DNA from: Firmicutes bacterium UBA1426
Lineage (GTDB): Bacteria; Bacillota; Clostridia; Peptostreptococcales; Anaerovoracaceae
Direction of reading: 5' to 3'
NCBI GenBank assembly: GCA_002329675.1
Contig: DCUA01000156.1
Location: 335 to 8,691, forward strand
Length of the DNA stretch: 8,357 bases
Shown: positions 1 through 5,402 of the stretch, piece by piece
Position numbering within the stretch: the stretch's first letter is position 1
Layout of the letters: each line of letters begins with the position of its first letter
Made by a program: the position numbers and the translations under genes
The notes under the pieces: generated by a model
Databases searched by the model: none
What the model was told of the DNA's origin: nothing
Seen by the model: the letters and a program-made list of their open reading frames with translations, nothing else

Positions 1-215
1 AATACCGCCATAACCTCATCAACTACTGCCTTGCTGTCCGGATCTACGATATGTCCATACACTAATTGTCTATTTGCGATATGCGCTAGATCCTGCAAAT
101 GCACAGGTACAAAGAGATCATCTAAAATCTGCTTTGCCTTTGTACCGCTGATTCTGACGATCCCGATCCCACCTTCACCATATGCAGTTGCAATTGCAGC
201 AATTGTATCTTCCAT
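1..215 (-). CDS. mnmE: tRNA modification GTPase MnmE (TrmE), N-terminal fragment
   Basis: The first 71 codons are present; the rest lies beyond the left edge. The product begins [24 protein letters not shown], the well-conserved start of the MnmE N-terminal domain. By family knowledge that domain dimerises and binds a tetrahydrofolate one-carbon donor. With MnmG the enzyme makes the 5-aminomethyl or carboxymethylaminomethyl group on wobble uridine 34 of certain tRNAs. The G domain and C-terminal Cys are not in the window. Two ATGs are adjacent (218-216 and 215-213). I chose the second because GGAGG at 225-221 is then 5 nt away, against only 2 nt for the first. The gene is in the usual place downstream of jag, but an intrinsic terminator and about 250 bp of repeat-bearing sequence separate them. 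I see no convincing promoter for it. Confidence 0.93.
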   Translation of the reverse strand, partial: MEDTIAAIATAYGEGGIGIVRISGTKAKQILDDLFVPVHLQDLAHIANRQLVYGHIVDPDSKAVVDEVMAV

Positions 216-266
216 CATATCCTCCCACAGCCGTAGTGGCAGCACTTTTACTGTTATGAATGCTCC

Positions 267-339
267 TGTCGGGATGTTACCCGTATAAACCGTGAAACCG
301 CTTACCGTTTTCTTTTATAAAACGGCGGTTTCCAAGGGG
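267..339. repeat. Palindromic element, copy 1 (one terminal arm missing or degenerate)
   Basis: This copy starts TGTCGGGATGTTACCC and is nearly identical to bases 367-439, offset by exactly 100 bp at its left end. It keeps the internal stems (GAAACCG facing CGGTTTC, CCGTTTT facing AAAACGG). The distal arm that closes the hairpin in copy 2 is absent or heavily diverged after CCAAGGG. The copies differ at a few positions in the loop and by one base of length. It looks like a tandem duplicate of copy 2 that lost an end, or a remnant of an independent insertion. Function is unknown. It lies in the leader region of mnmE. Confidence 0.8.
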
Positions 340-362
340 TTGCTTTTTCCTTAATTCTAAGG

Positions 363-456
363 TTCGTGTCGGGATGTTACCCGTAGAAACCGTGAAACCG
401 CTTACCGTTTTCTTATATAAAAACGGCGGTTTCCAAGGGTAACATTCCGACACGAA
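363..456. repeat. Palindromic element, copy 2 (complete, about 94 bp, MITE/REP-like)
   Basis: The outer 20-bp arms at 363-382 and 437-456 are inverted repeats with a single mismatch, which would be a G-U pair in plus-strand RNA. Inside lie GAAACCG at 386-392 and again at 394-400, facing CGGTTTC at 427-433, and CCGTTTT at 405-411 facing AAAACGG at 420-426 around an AT-rich loop. The whole unit can fold into one long branched hairpin. Terminal inverted repeats, lack of a believable ORF and a second copy alongside fit a small non-autonomous element or a REP-like palindrome. I see no target-site duplication that I can defend. I do not recognise the family. Confidence 0.8.
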
Positions 457-470
457 CTGCATATTCTCTG

Positions 471-506
471 AAAAAGCAGCCACGGGGTCTGTCCCTATGG
501 CTGCTT
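471..506 (-). terminator. Rho-independent terminator of the rpmH-rnpA-yidD-yidC-jag operon
   Basis: Read on the minus strand, AAGCAGCCA (506-498) pairs perfectly with TGGCTGCTT (482-474). A GGG/CCC pair lies inside the loop, and the stem runs into five T residues at 475-471. The stem begins 8 nt after the jag stop codon. It is the only clear intrinsic terminator on the minus strand between dnaA and mnmE, so it should end transcription from both the rpmH promoter and any read-through from dnaA-dnaN-recF. Confidence 0.88.
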
Positions 507-514
507 CCTTTGCA

Positions 515-1384
515 TTACTTACGTTCTATAACAACCCTTCTGTACGGTTCTTCCCCTTCACTTCTGGTTGTTACCGCAGAATTCCTCTGGAGAGTCGCAT
601 GTATTACCTTTCTCTCATAGGGATTCATCGGCTCAAGTCGTACGCTCTTTCCGCTCTTTTGTACCTTATCCGCCAGGCGGTTGGCCAGCTGTTCCAGAGT
701 TCTCTCTCTTTTTGCCCGGTAGTTTTCCGCATCTACGACTACACGCTGATACTTCTCTTTATCTTTATTTACAACCAGGCTGGTCAGGTATTGGATGGAA
801 TCCAGGGTTTGCCCTCTCTTCCCGATGATCGTACCTGAGTCCTTTCCGGAGATTTCAAAGTACAGACAGCTTTCATTGGCAAATGCCTTAACCGTCAGGT
901 CAAGACCCATGCGACGGGTTACATCCTTCAGGAAATCCAGTGCCGGTGCATCGTCCACCTCCTGAAGATCTGCAGGTCTCTCCCGAATCGTTAAGCTGCC
1001 GGAATCTTCCCTTGTATTCTGTTGTTTACTCTTTTGCCTCTTGGGCTTTTTGTGCCCTTCGCTTTTTAACTCTTGTGTTGAGTCTTTATCTTTATCCTCT
1101 GCTTGATCTTTGGGTGAGCTGTGTTTACCCTGACCTTTAACCCTGCTCTTTTCCGCAGGTCTTTCTTTCTTTACTTCAGATCTATCTTTTACAGGTGTCG
1201 GAACTTCCTCCGTCACTTTCTTTTGCACTCTCACCTTAGCCAGTTTTGATCCCAGTCCAAAGAATCCTTTTGAGGGTTCCTCCAATACTATGACCTCCAC
1301 CTGGTCTCTATCTAATTTCAAATCCTGAAGGGCCAGTCTGACGGCATCCTCTACGTCCTTGCCCCATTTTTCCGAAAAATCCAT
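515..1384 (-). CDS. jag: Jag/KhpB-type RNA-binding protein (Jag-N, KH, R3H)
   Basis: This is a 289-residue cytoplasmic RNA-binding protein. Residues 1-55 form a Jag-N domain with the typical EEPSKGFFGLGSKLAKV segment (35-51). Residues about 56-145 are a low-complexity, highly charged linker. A type II KH domain follows at about 150-225, with the binding loop GKRG at 188-191. The C-terminal R3H domain has R258 and H262 in the RxxxH signature. By family knowledge KhpB/Jag proteins bind many RNAs with KhpA and influence cell division and cell-wall synthesis. I chose ATG 1384-1382 because GGAGG at 1395-1391 is 6 nt upstream. The in-frame ATG at 1414 would overlap yidC and lacks such a site. It follows yidC after 16 bp, the standard association, and is the last gene of its operon. 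Confidence 0.93.
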   Translation of the reverse strand: MDFSEKWGKDVEDAVRLALQDLKLDRDQVEVIVLEEPSKGFFGLGSKLAKVRVQKKVTEEVPTPVKDRSEVKKERPAEKSRVKGQGKHSSPKDQAEDKDKDSTQELKSEGHKKPKRQKSKQQNTREDSGSLTIRERPADLQEVDDAPALDFLKDVTRRMGLDLTVKAFANESCLYFEISGKDSGTIIGKRGQTLDSIQYLTSLVVNKDKEKYQRVVVDAENYRAKRERTLEQLANRLADKVQKSGKSVRLEPMNPYERKVIHATLQRNSAVTTRSEGEEPYRRVVIERK

Positions 1385-1400
1385 TTCACACCTCCGTATA

Positions 1401-2108
1401 CTACGCCCGTGCATTCGCGGCAGCCTCCTGTTTTGCCTTCCACTTATTCATTCCAACGGTTTGAACGATCTGGACCAGAGTACCGACAAACCAATACATG
1501 GTAAGTCCTGCCGGAAAGGATCTTCCCATCCATACGATCATAACGGGGAAAAAGTACTTCATCATCTTCATCATTGCATTGGCGCCGCCCAGATCCGATG
1601 TCGCCGACATCGCCTGAGTCAATGAGAATGAGAAGAATGTAGCAATGCCTGCTAAAATAGGCAGAACCCAGGGATCCGGTTGAGAAAGATCAGGGATCCA
1701 CAGAAAAGCCTCATGAACACCCATCAACATCTGAGGTTCATCGATAAAGGCCATGGGATTTCTTAGCAATACGAAGAGCGCTAAAATGATGGGCATCTGG
1801 ATCAGCATAGGAAGGCATCCTCTCATAGGATTGAACTTCTCTTCCTTATAGAGCTCCATCATCTTTATATTGAGCGTTTCTTTATCGTTCGCATACTTCT
1901 TTTGAAGAGCCTTTATTTTCGGCTGAAATTCCTTCATTTTCATCGAGCTCTTTATCTGAGAAGCATAAAGGGGCAATAGAGCGGCCCTTATTAACAGAGT
2001 AAAGACGATCAGAGCAATTCCGTAGTTGTTTATCAGATCATAGAGAAACGATAACAACCAGCCCATCGGTTCCGCAATGATCGACATAACTTTTTCGTAT
2101 GTGGTCAT
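1401..2108 (-). CDS. yidC: Membrane protein insertase YidC/Oxa1/SpoIIIJ family
   Basis: This 235-residue polytopic membrane protein inserts proteins into the cytoplasmic membrane, alone or with SecYEG. Hydrophobic segments lie near residues 15-25, 29-50, 98-117, 145-165, 186-203 and 206-222. Arg41, in FTLLIRAALLPLY, matches the conserved positive residue in the hydrophilic groove of the Gram-positive insertases. The charged cytoplasmic loop at about 53-92 (KMKEFQPKIKALQKKYAND) and the GCLPMLIQMPI motif are also typical. There is no lipobox cysteine near the N-terminus, so it appears not to be a lipoprotein, unlike B. subtilis SpoIIIJ. GGAGG lies 7 nt before the ATG. It sits 15 bp after yidD and 16 bp before jag, in the canonical operon. 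Confidence 0.95.
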   Translation of the reverse strand: MTTYEKVMSIIAEPMGWLLSFLYDLINNYGIALIVFTLLIRAALLPLYASQIKSSMKMKEFQPKIKALQKKYANDKETLNIKMMELYKEEKFNPMRGCLPMLIQMPIILALFVLLRNPMAFIDEPQMLMGVHEAFLWIPDLSQPDPWVLPILAGIATFFSFSLTQAMSATSDLGGANAMMKMMKYFFPVMIVWMGRSFPAGLTMYWFVGTLVQIVQTVGMNKWKAKQEAAANARA

Positions 2109-2123
2109 TCAATATCCTCCAGT

Positions 2124-2333
2124 TCATTTTAAAGGATCATATCCTCCCGGGTGGAAAGGATGGCATTTCAAAATTCTTTTAATTCCGAGATAACTGCCTT
2201 TTAATGCCCCATATTTTTCAACTGCCTGAATAAAATAAGCAGAGCAGCTGGGGTAAAAACGGCAAGTTTTTGGAAAAAGCGGTGAAATAAATTTCTGATA
2301 TCCCCTGACGAGGAGTATGATGATTCTCTTCAA
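2124..2333 (-). CDS. yidD: Membrane protein insertion efficiency factor YidD
   Basis: This short basic protein (69 residues) carries the family signatures [10 protein letters not shown] (24-33) and [14 protein letters not shown] (54-67), with the three conserved cysteines C24, C30 and C57. By family knowledge it is a small membrane-associated protein, with an N-terminal amphipathic helix, that helps YidC-dependent insertion. The start codon is TTG at 2333-2331. It is preceded by AGGTGA (2345-2340) at 6 nt, and an in-frame TGA lies just upstream at 2342-2340, so no longer form is possible. It lies 26 bp after rnpA and 15 bp before yidC. The weak start codon may keep its yield below that of YidC. 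Confidence 0.93.
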   Translation of the reverse strand: MKRIIILLVRGYQKFISPLFPKTCRFYPSCSAYFIQAVEKYGALKGSYLGIKRILKCHPFHPGGYDPLK

Positions 2334-2359
2334 TCTCTTTCACCTGACATTCATCCACC

Positions 2360-2704
2360 TTACTCTTTACATTCCATAAGGTTTGTCTTCCTTAGTGCGG
2401 CCTCCATGGATTTTTTCACATCCGCACATTTTAAACGAATAATGCTCCTTCTTGCTATAAAGAGCAGATCATAACCGGGCTTCACAGGATGGTCCAGTGT
2501 ACGAAAGGACTCCTTTAACAATCGCCTCGCCCGATTTCTCTCGACGCTGCCTCCTACTTTTTTACTCGCTAAAAAGGCCATTCTATTGTAAGAAAGGCCG
2601 TTTTTCCTGTAAATCAGTACCAGACATCTTTCTCCTACGGATTTACCTTTGTTGTAAAGCGAGGAGAAGTCCTTCTTATTCCGTAGCACTTCAGGTTTTA
2701 ACAT
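2360..2704 (-). CDS. rnpA: Ribonuclease P protein component
   Basis: This is a 114-residue basic protein that binds the RNase P RNA and helps it mature the 5' ends of tRNAs. The family signature is clear: KKVGGSVERNRARRLLKESFR (residues 48-68), which holds the conserved RNR box and is preceded by the usual beta-strand segment MAFLASK. The length is normal for the family. AAGGAG (2715-2710) is 5 nt upstream of the ATG. It follows rpmH by 42 bp, the near-universal bacterial pairing, with a small hairpin in the gap. No anomaly is seen. Confidence 0.96.
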   Translation of the reverse strand: MLKPEVLRNKKDFSSLYNKGKSVGERCLVLIYRKNGLSYNRMAFLASKKVGGSVERNRARRLLKESFRTLDHPVKPGYDLLFIARRSIIRLKCADVKKSMEAALRKTNLMECKE

Positions 2705-2729
2705 GCCTTCTCCTTAGAGAATGAAAGAA

Positions 2730-2745
2730 GACCGTATTCACGGCC
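2730..2745 (-). other. Small hairpin in the rpmH-rnpA gap
   Basis: On the minus strand GGCCGT (2745-2740) can pair with ACGGTC (2735-2730) around a GAAT loop, with one G-U pair. It starts one base after the rpmH stop codon. It is too short and lacks a U-tract, so it is not a convincing terminator. It could slightly reduce rnpA expression relative to rpmH or mark an RNA processing point. Functional meaning is a guess. Confidence 0.4.
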
Positions 2746-2746
2746 T

Positions 2747-2881
2747 CTATGCGGAGAGTTTCTTTCTTCCTCTCAATCTTCTTCTCTTCAATACATTTCT
2801 GCCGTTCTTCGTGCTCATTCTCTTACGAAAGCCGTGTTCTTTGCTTCTTTGCTTTGTTTTTGGCTGATATGTGCGTTTCAT
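2747..2881 (-). CDS. rpmH: 50S ribosomal protein bL34
   Basis: This 44-residue, very basic protein begins [17 protein letters not shown] and ends in an R/K-rich stretch, LRGRKKLSA. The sequence and length are those of bL34, a small structural protein of the large ribosomal subunit. AGGAGGT at 2897-2891 lies 9 nt before the ATG. It is the first gene of the rpmH-rnpA-yidD-yidC-jag operon and has a near-ideal promoter about 90 bp upstream. Unlike the usual Bacillota layout, where rpmH diverges from dnaA, here it lies downstream of recF on the same strand. Confidence 0.97.
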   Translation of the reverse strand: MKRTYQPKTKQRSKEHGFRKRMSTKNGRNVLKRRRLRGRKKLSA

Positions 2882-2923
2882 GCTGCATGCACCTCCTCTT
2901 CTTTATTTTCTCAACTTTTTGTG

Positions 2924-2947
2924 AGAGTGGCTAAATTTCACCACTCT
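2924..2947 (-). other. Stem-loop in the rpmH leader
   Basis: AGAGTGG (2924-2930) and CCACTCT (2941-2947) form a 7-bp inverted repeat around a 10-nt AT-rich loop. It lies between the promoter at 2968-2996 and the rpmH ribosome binding site, so it would sit near the 5' end of the rpmH mRNA. No T-tract follows on the minus strand, so I do not call it a recF terminator. It may stabilise the transcript. bL34 autoregulation is possible but unsupported. Confidence 0.5.
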
Positions 2948-2967
2948 TCTTATACAATTGCCTGTTG

Positions 2968-2996
2968 ATTATACATTTAGATCTTATCATTGTCAA
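2968..2996 (-). promoter_or_regulatory. Perfect sigma-A promoter of the rpmH operon
   Basis: On the minus strand TTGACA (2996-2991) and TATAAT (2973-2968) are separated by exactly 17 bp. Both hexamers match the consensus at all six positions. Transcription should begin near 2961, giving a leader of about 80 nt. The -35 box and most of the spacer lie inside the last codons and stop of recF. A strong promoter suits a ribosomal-protein gene. Confidence 0.92.
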
Positions 2997-4116
2997 ACCT
3001 TTTTTCCTCTAAGATCTCGTCGCAACAGCTGTTTGCGTTACCTTCTTCTACCTTGAATATTCTCTTATCCGGAAGGCTATTCCACAGGTTTCCTTTCATT
3101 TCCGCTGCCGTTATAAACAGTTGTACATCGGAAAGGTTATTAAGTAGAAATTTTTGCCTTTTTTCATCCAGCTCAGAAAGGACATCATCCAGAAGCAGTA
3201 CGGGAGCTTCCTTTTTCTCCTCGCGGATAATATGGATTTCTGATAATTTCAGAGATAGAGCCGCTGTTCTCTGCTGCCCCTGGGACCCGTAATTTCGGAC
3301 ATCTACTCCGTCAATCGTTATTTTCAGGTCGTCCTTGTGGGGCCCATAACCTGTGTTTCCTCTATAAATATCTCTTTTTCTTTCCTTCTTTAATTTTTCT
3401 ATGAAGGCACTCTGAAGATCTTCTCTTTTTTCCATATAAGGAACGGATGCTTCATAGAATAGGTCCAGCTCTTCCTTCTCATCGGTAATGCTTCTGTGGA
3501 TCTCCTTGCTCACCTCTTTTATTTTATCCACAAAATGCTTTCTTTCTATGATGATTCTGCTTCCGTATTCCGCCAGGCTCTTCTCCCAGATCTCCATCAA
3601 CTCTTCGTTGCAGCTTCCTTCCTTCAGCAAAGAATTCCTCTGGATCAGCACTTTCTTATATCTTGCAAGGTTCTTATAGTAGACGGGTTTTAGCTGGCAA
3701 AGCTCACGGTCAATAAACTTTCTCCTTCTTTCTGGTTCATCCTTTACAATTTTCATATCTTCCGGTGTAAATGCAACAATATAGATCTTATCCAGCAATT
3801 CACTGCTCTTTTTTGCCTTACTCCCATCTATGATAATGCTCTTTCCCACGCGAGACAGTATGATCTCAACGCTTCTTTCTCTTCCCTCTTTCATATATGT
3901 GCTCTTGGCACTGCAAAAACCTTCTTCAAAACCGATCATCTCCGCATCCTTATTCGTTCGAAAGGATTTTCCGAGACTCATTATATATAGGCTTTCAAGA
4001 AGGTTTGTTTTTCCCTGCGCATTATTGCCGGTAATTATATTTACTTTTGGATGAAAGGAAACTGTTTGTTCCTTATAATTTCTGAAATTCCTCAGCTTTA
4101 TTTCAGTAAAATACAT
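2977..4116 (-). CDS. recF: DNA replication and repair protein RecF
   Basis: This 379-residue SMC/ABC-like ATPase acts with RecO and RecR to load RecA at single-strand gaps. Walker A is GNNAQGKT (30-37). The ABC signature is YGSQGQQRTAALSLKLSE (276-293), and Walker B is PVLLLDDVLSELD (305-317) with D310 and D311. FRNY near residue 11 and GPHKDDL (258-264) are also typical. AGGAG lies just upstream of the ATG, which starts 15 bp after the dnaN stop. Normally the small S4-domain gene yaaA (rlbA) sits between dnaN and recF; there is no room for it here. Downstream it meets rpmH rather than gyrB, and its 3' end contains the rpmH promoter. An isolated perfect DnaA box lies inside the gene at 3524-3532. 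Confidence 0.97.
   Translation of the reverse strand: MYFTEIKLRNFRNYKEQTVSFHPKVNIITGNNAQGKTNLLESLYIMSLGKSFRTNKDAEMIGFEEGFCSAKSTYMKEGRERSVEIILSRVGKSIIIDGSKAKKSSELLDKIYIVAFTPEDMKIVKDEPERRRKFIDRELCQLKPVYYKNLARYKKVLIQRNSLLKEGSCNEELMEIWEKSLAEYGSRIIIERKHFVDKIKEVSKEIHRSITDEKEELDLFYEASVPYMEKREDLQSAFIEKLKKERKRDIYRGNTGYGPHKDDLKITIDGVDVRNYGSQGQQRTAALSLKLSEIHIIREEKKEAPVLLLDDVLSELDEKRQKFLLNNLSDVQLFITAAEMKGNLWNSLPDKRIFKVEEGNANSCCDEILEEKRFDNDKI
3524..3532 (+). promoter_or_regulatory. Isolated perfect DnaA box inside recF
   Basis: The plus strand reads TTATCCACA, an exact consensus match, within the RecF codons for F-V-D-K. By simple base frequency a perfect 9-mer is expected about 0.06 times on both strands of a window this long. 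It lies about 1.8 kb from the unwinding element and is not part of a cluster. It could be an outlying DnaA binding site or chance driven by codon choice. Confidence 0.45.
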
Positions 4117-4131
4117 TATTTCTCCTAAAAG

Positions 4132-5247
4132 CTAAAAGGTTTTTGTGGATATCCTCACCGGTAATATCAAATATTCAAACCCATCTCCTTCTATTGGTTT
4201 GACAAGACACGGACTGACGCTGGTATTGAACTCCATTACTACCTCTTCATCAGAAACGAATTTCATTACATCGAGGATATATTTCGCATTGAAACCTATC
4301 TCAAGGTCTGCCCCTTCTTTTTCAACGAATATTTCTTCCTTTACGTTTCCTTCTTCGGATCTTGAGGTAATAATGATTTTATCCCTTATAATAGAGAATT
4401 TAATGAGATTATTGCGTCCTTCCTTGGCCAATAATGAAGCTCTCTCCAGGCAGTCGATCATCTCGCTGCGGTTTACTTTCAGCTTGCATTGATGTTCTTT
4501 TGGCAGGATGTCTTTGTATTTCACAAATTCCCCTTCCATGATACGAAGAACGATACGGGCTCCTTCTATCAAAAAGACCGCTTTCTTTTCATCTATTATC
4601 ATGTCTACTTCTTTGCTTGCTTCTTCTTCGCTGAATATCTTATTGATTTCATTCAATATCCTGGCCGCAATGATGATTTTTATATTATCGTTGCTCTCCA
4701 TCTTCTCTCTGGTAACGGCCATCCGAAAACCGTCGAGAGCAACCATAGTCATTCCCTCTTCATCCATTTCAAGAAGTACACCTATGATGATCCCCTTTGC
4801 CTCTTCAATACTTGCTGAAAAAGAGGTCTTCTTTATCATATCCTTCAGAAGTTCTTTTTCGATCCTTATAGAATTTTCTTCTTTTATAGTTCCGATGCTT
4901 GGAAACTCATCCGCTGTCTGTCCCACTATGGTAAATTCTGAAGCAAGGCATTTTATCGTAACCCTGCCTTCTTCTTCTGTTATTTCGATCTCCTCATTAG
5001 GCAGCTTTCTGATAATGTCAATAAAGAGTTTTGCCGCCACCACGATTGAACCTTCTTCCCATACAGTAACGGGAATTGATTTTTCTATACTCAGATCCAG
5101 ATCCGAAGCAGCCAGTTTGAGGGTGCCGTCGGAGGAAGCCTCTAGTAGAATACCTTTTAGGATCGGAATCGTTGTTCTGGAGGATACGGCTTTCGATACA
5201 GTATTCAGGGATTTCGATAAAATCTGTTGGTTGCAGGATATTTTCAT
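4132..5247 (-). CDS. dnaN: DNA polymerase III sliding clamp (beta subunit)
   Basis: This is a 371-residue ring-forming clamp that tethers the replicative polymerase and many repair proteins to DNA. The N-terminus MKISCNQQILSKSLNTVSKAV and the segments AASDLDLSIE, MVALDGFRMAV, LEIGFNAKYILDVMKF and YLILPVRI are typical, so all three clamp domains are present. After the usual VR-I/L ending there is a short extra tail, STKTF. I chose ATG 5247-5245 because GGAGG (5260-5256) is 8 nt upstream and family homology starts here. The frame stays open to 5406 but that stretch is origin DNA. It lies downstream of dnaA, with the putative origin unwinding element in the gap, and is probably co-transcribed with dnaA. 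I see no separate promoter. Confidence 0.97.
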   Translation of the reverse strand: MKISCNQQILSKSLNTVSKAVSSRTTIPILKGILLEASSDGTLKLAASDLDLSIEKSIPVTVWEEGSIVVAAKLFIDIIRKLPNEEIEITEEEGRVTIKCLASEFTIVGQTADEFPSIGTIKEENSIRIEKELLKDMIKKTSFSASIEEAKGIIIGVLLEMDEEGMTMVALDGFRMAVTREKMESNDNIKIIIAARILNEINKIFSEEEASKEVDMIIDEKKAVFLIEGARIVLRIMEGEFVKYKDILPKEHQCKLKVNRSEMIDCLERASLLAKEGRNNLIKFSIIRDKIIITSRSEEGNVKEEIFVEKEGADLEIGFNAKYILDVMKFVSDEEVVMEFNTSVSPCLVKPIEGDGFEYLILPVRISTKTF

Positions 5248-5279
5248 GATAGGAGCCTCCTTCTTTTTATATCTTTTCT

Positions 5280-5331
5280 TAGTAGAAGTAGCAGTAGGGC
5301 CTGTGGATTTGTGGATAACTTCTGTGGATAA
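5280..5331 (-). other. oriC core: DnaA boxes, GC spacer and DnaA-trios (basal unwinding element)
   Basis: Read on the minus strand (toward dnaN) there are two perfect DnaA boxes TTATCCACA (5331-5323 and 5318-5310), 13 bp apart, and a third, AAATCCACA (5310-5302), that shares one base with the second. Next comes GGCC (5301-5298), then six triplets CTA-CTG-CTA-CTT-CTA-CTA (5297-5280). On the plus strand these are TAG-type trios, i.e. 3'-GAT-5' reading away from the boxes. An AT-rich stretch follows to about 5261. Boxes, GC spacer and trios are the known basal unwinding element of B. subtilis, which sits at the same place between dnaA and dnaN. I infer that strand opening starts here. Confidence 0.85.
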
Positions 5332-5363
5332 AGAAATATCAACGGAAGCAGTTCTGGAATCCA

Positions 5364-5380
5364 TGTGGAAAAGTGGAAAA
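5364..5380 (-). promoter_or_regulatory. Additional near-consensus DnaA boxes between dnaA and dnaN
   Basis: The plus strand carries TGTGGAAAA (5364-5372), one mismatch from the complement of TTATCCACA. Overlapping it by one base is AGTGGAAAA (5372-5380), with two mismatches. The two form a tandem 8-bp repeat of GTGGAAAA. They have the same orientation as the perfect boxes 33 bp away and probably extend the origin cluster. Confidence 0.6.
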
Positions 5381-5402
5381 AGTAATAGCTCGTCTCTGTG
5401 TA

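Noticed and set aside
267..456. CRISPR-like repeats
   Set aside because: There are only two copies, each about 73-94 bp, strongly palindromic and separated by about 24 bp. That is not repeat-spacer architecture.
277..483. Minus-strand 68-residue reading frame across the mnmE-jag gap
   Set aside because: It runs through both palindromic copies and into the jag terminator, resembles no protein I know, lacks a good ribosome binding site and repeats internally only because the DNA repeats.
1385..1414. Upstream start for jag
   Set aside because: It would overlap the end of yidC and has no ribosome binding site, whereas the ATG at 1384 has GGAGG at 6 nt and starts the Jag-N homology.
2924..2947. 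Terminator for dnaA-dnaN-recF
   Set aside because: The stem is 7 bp and is followed by CACAAAAAG on the minus strand, not a T-tract. It is also downstream of the rpmH promoter and so more likely part of the rpmH leader.
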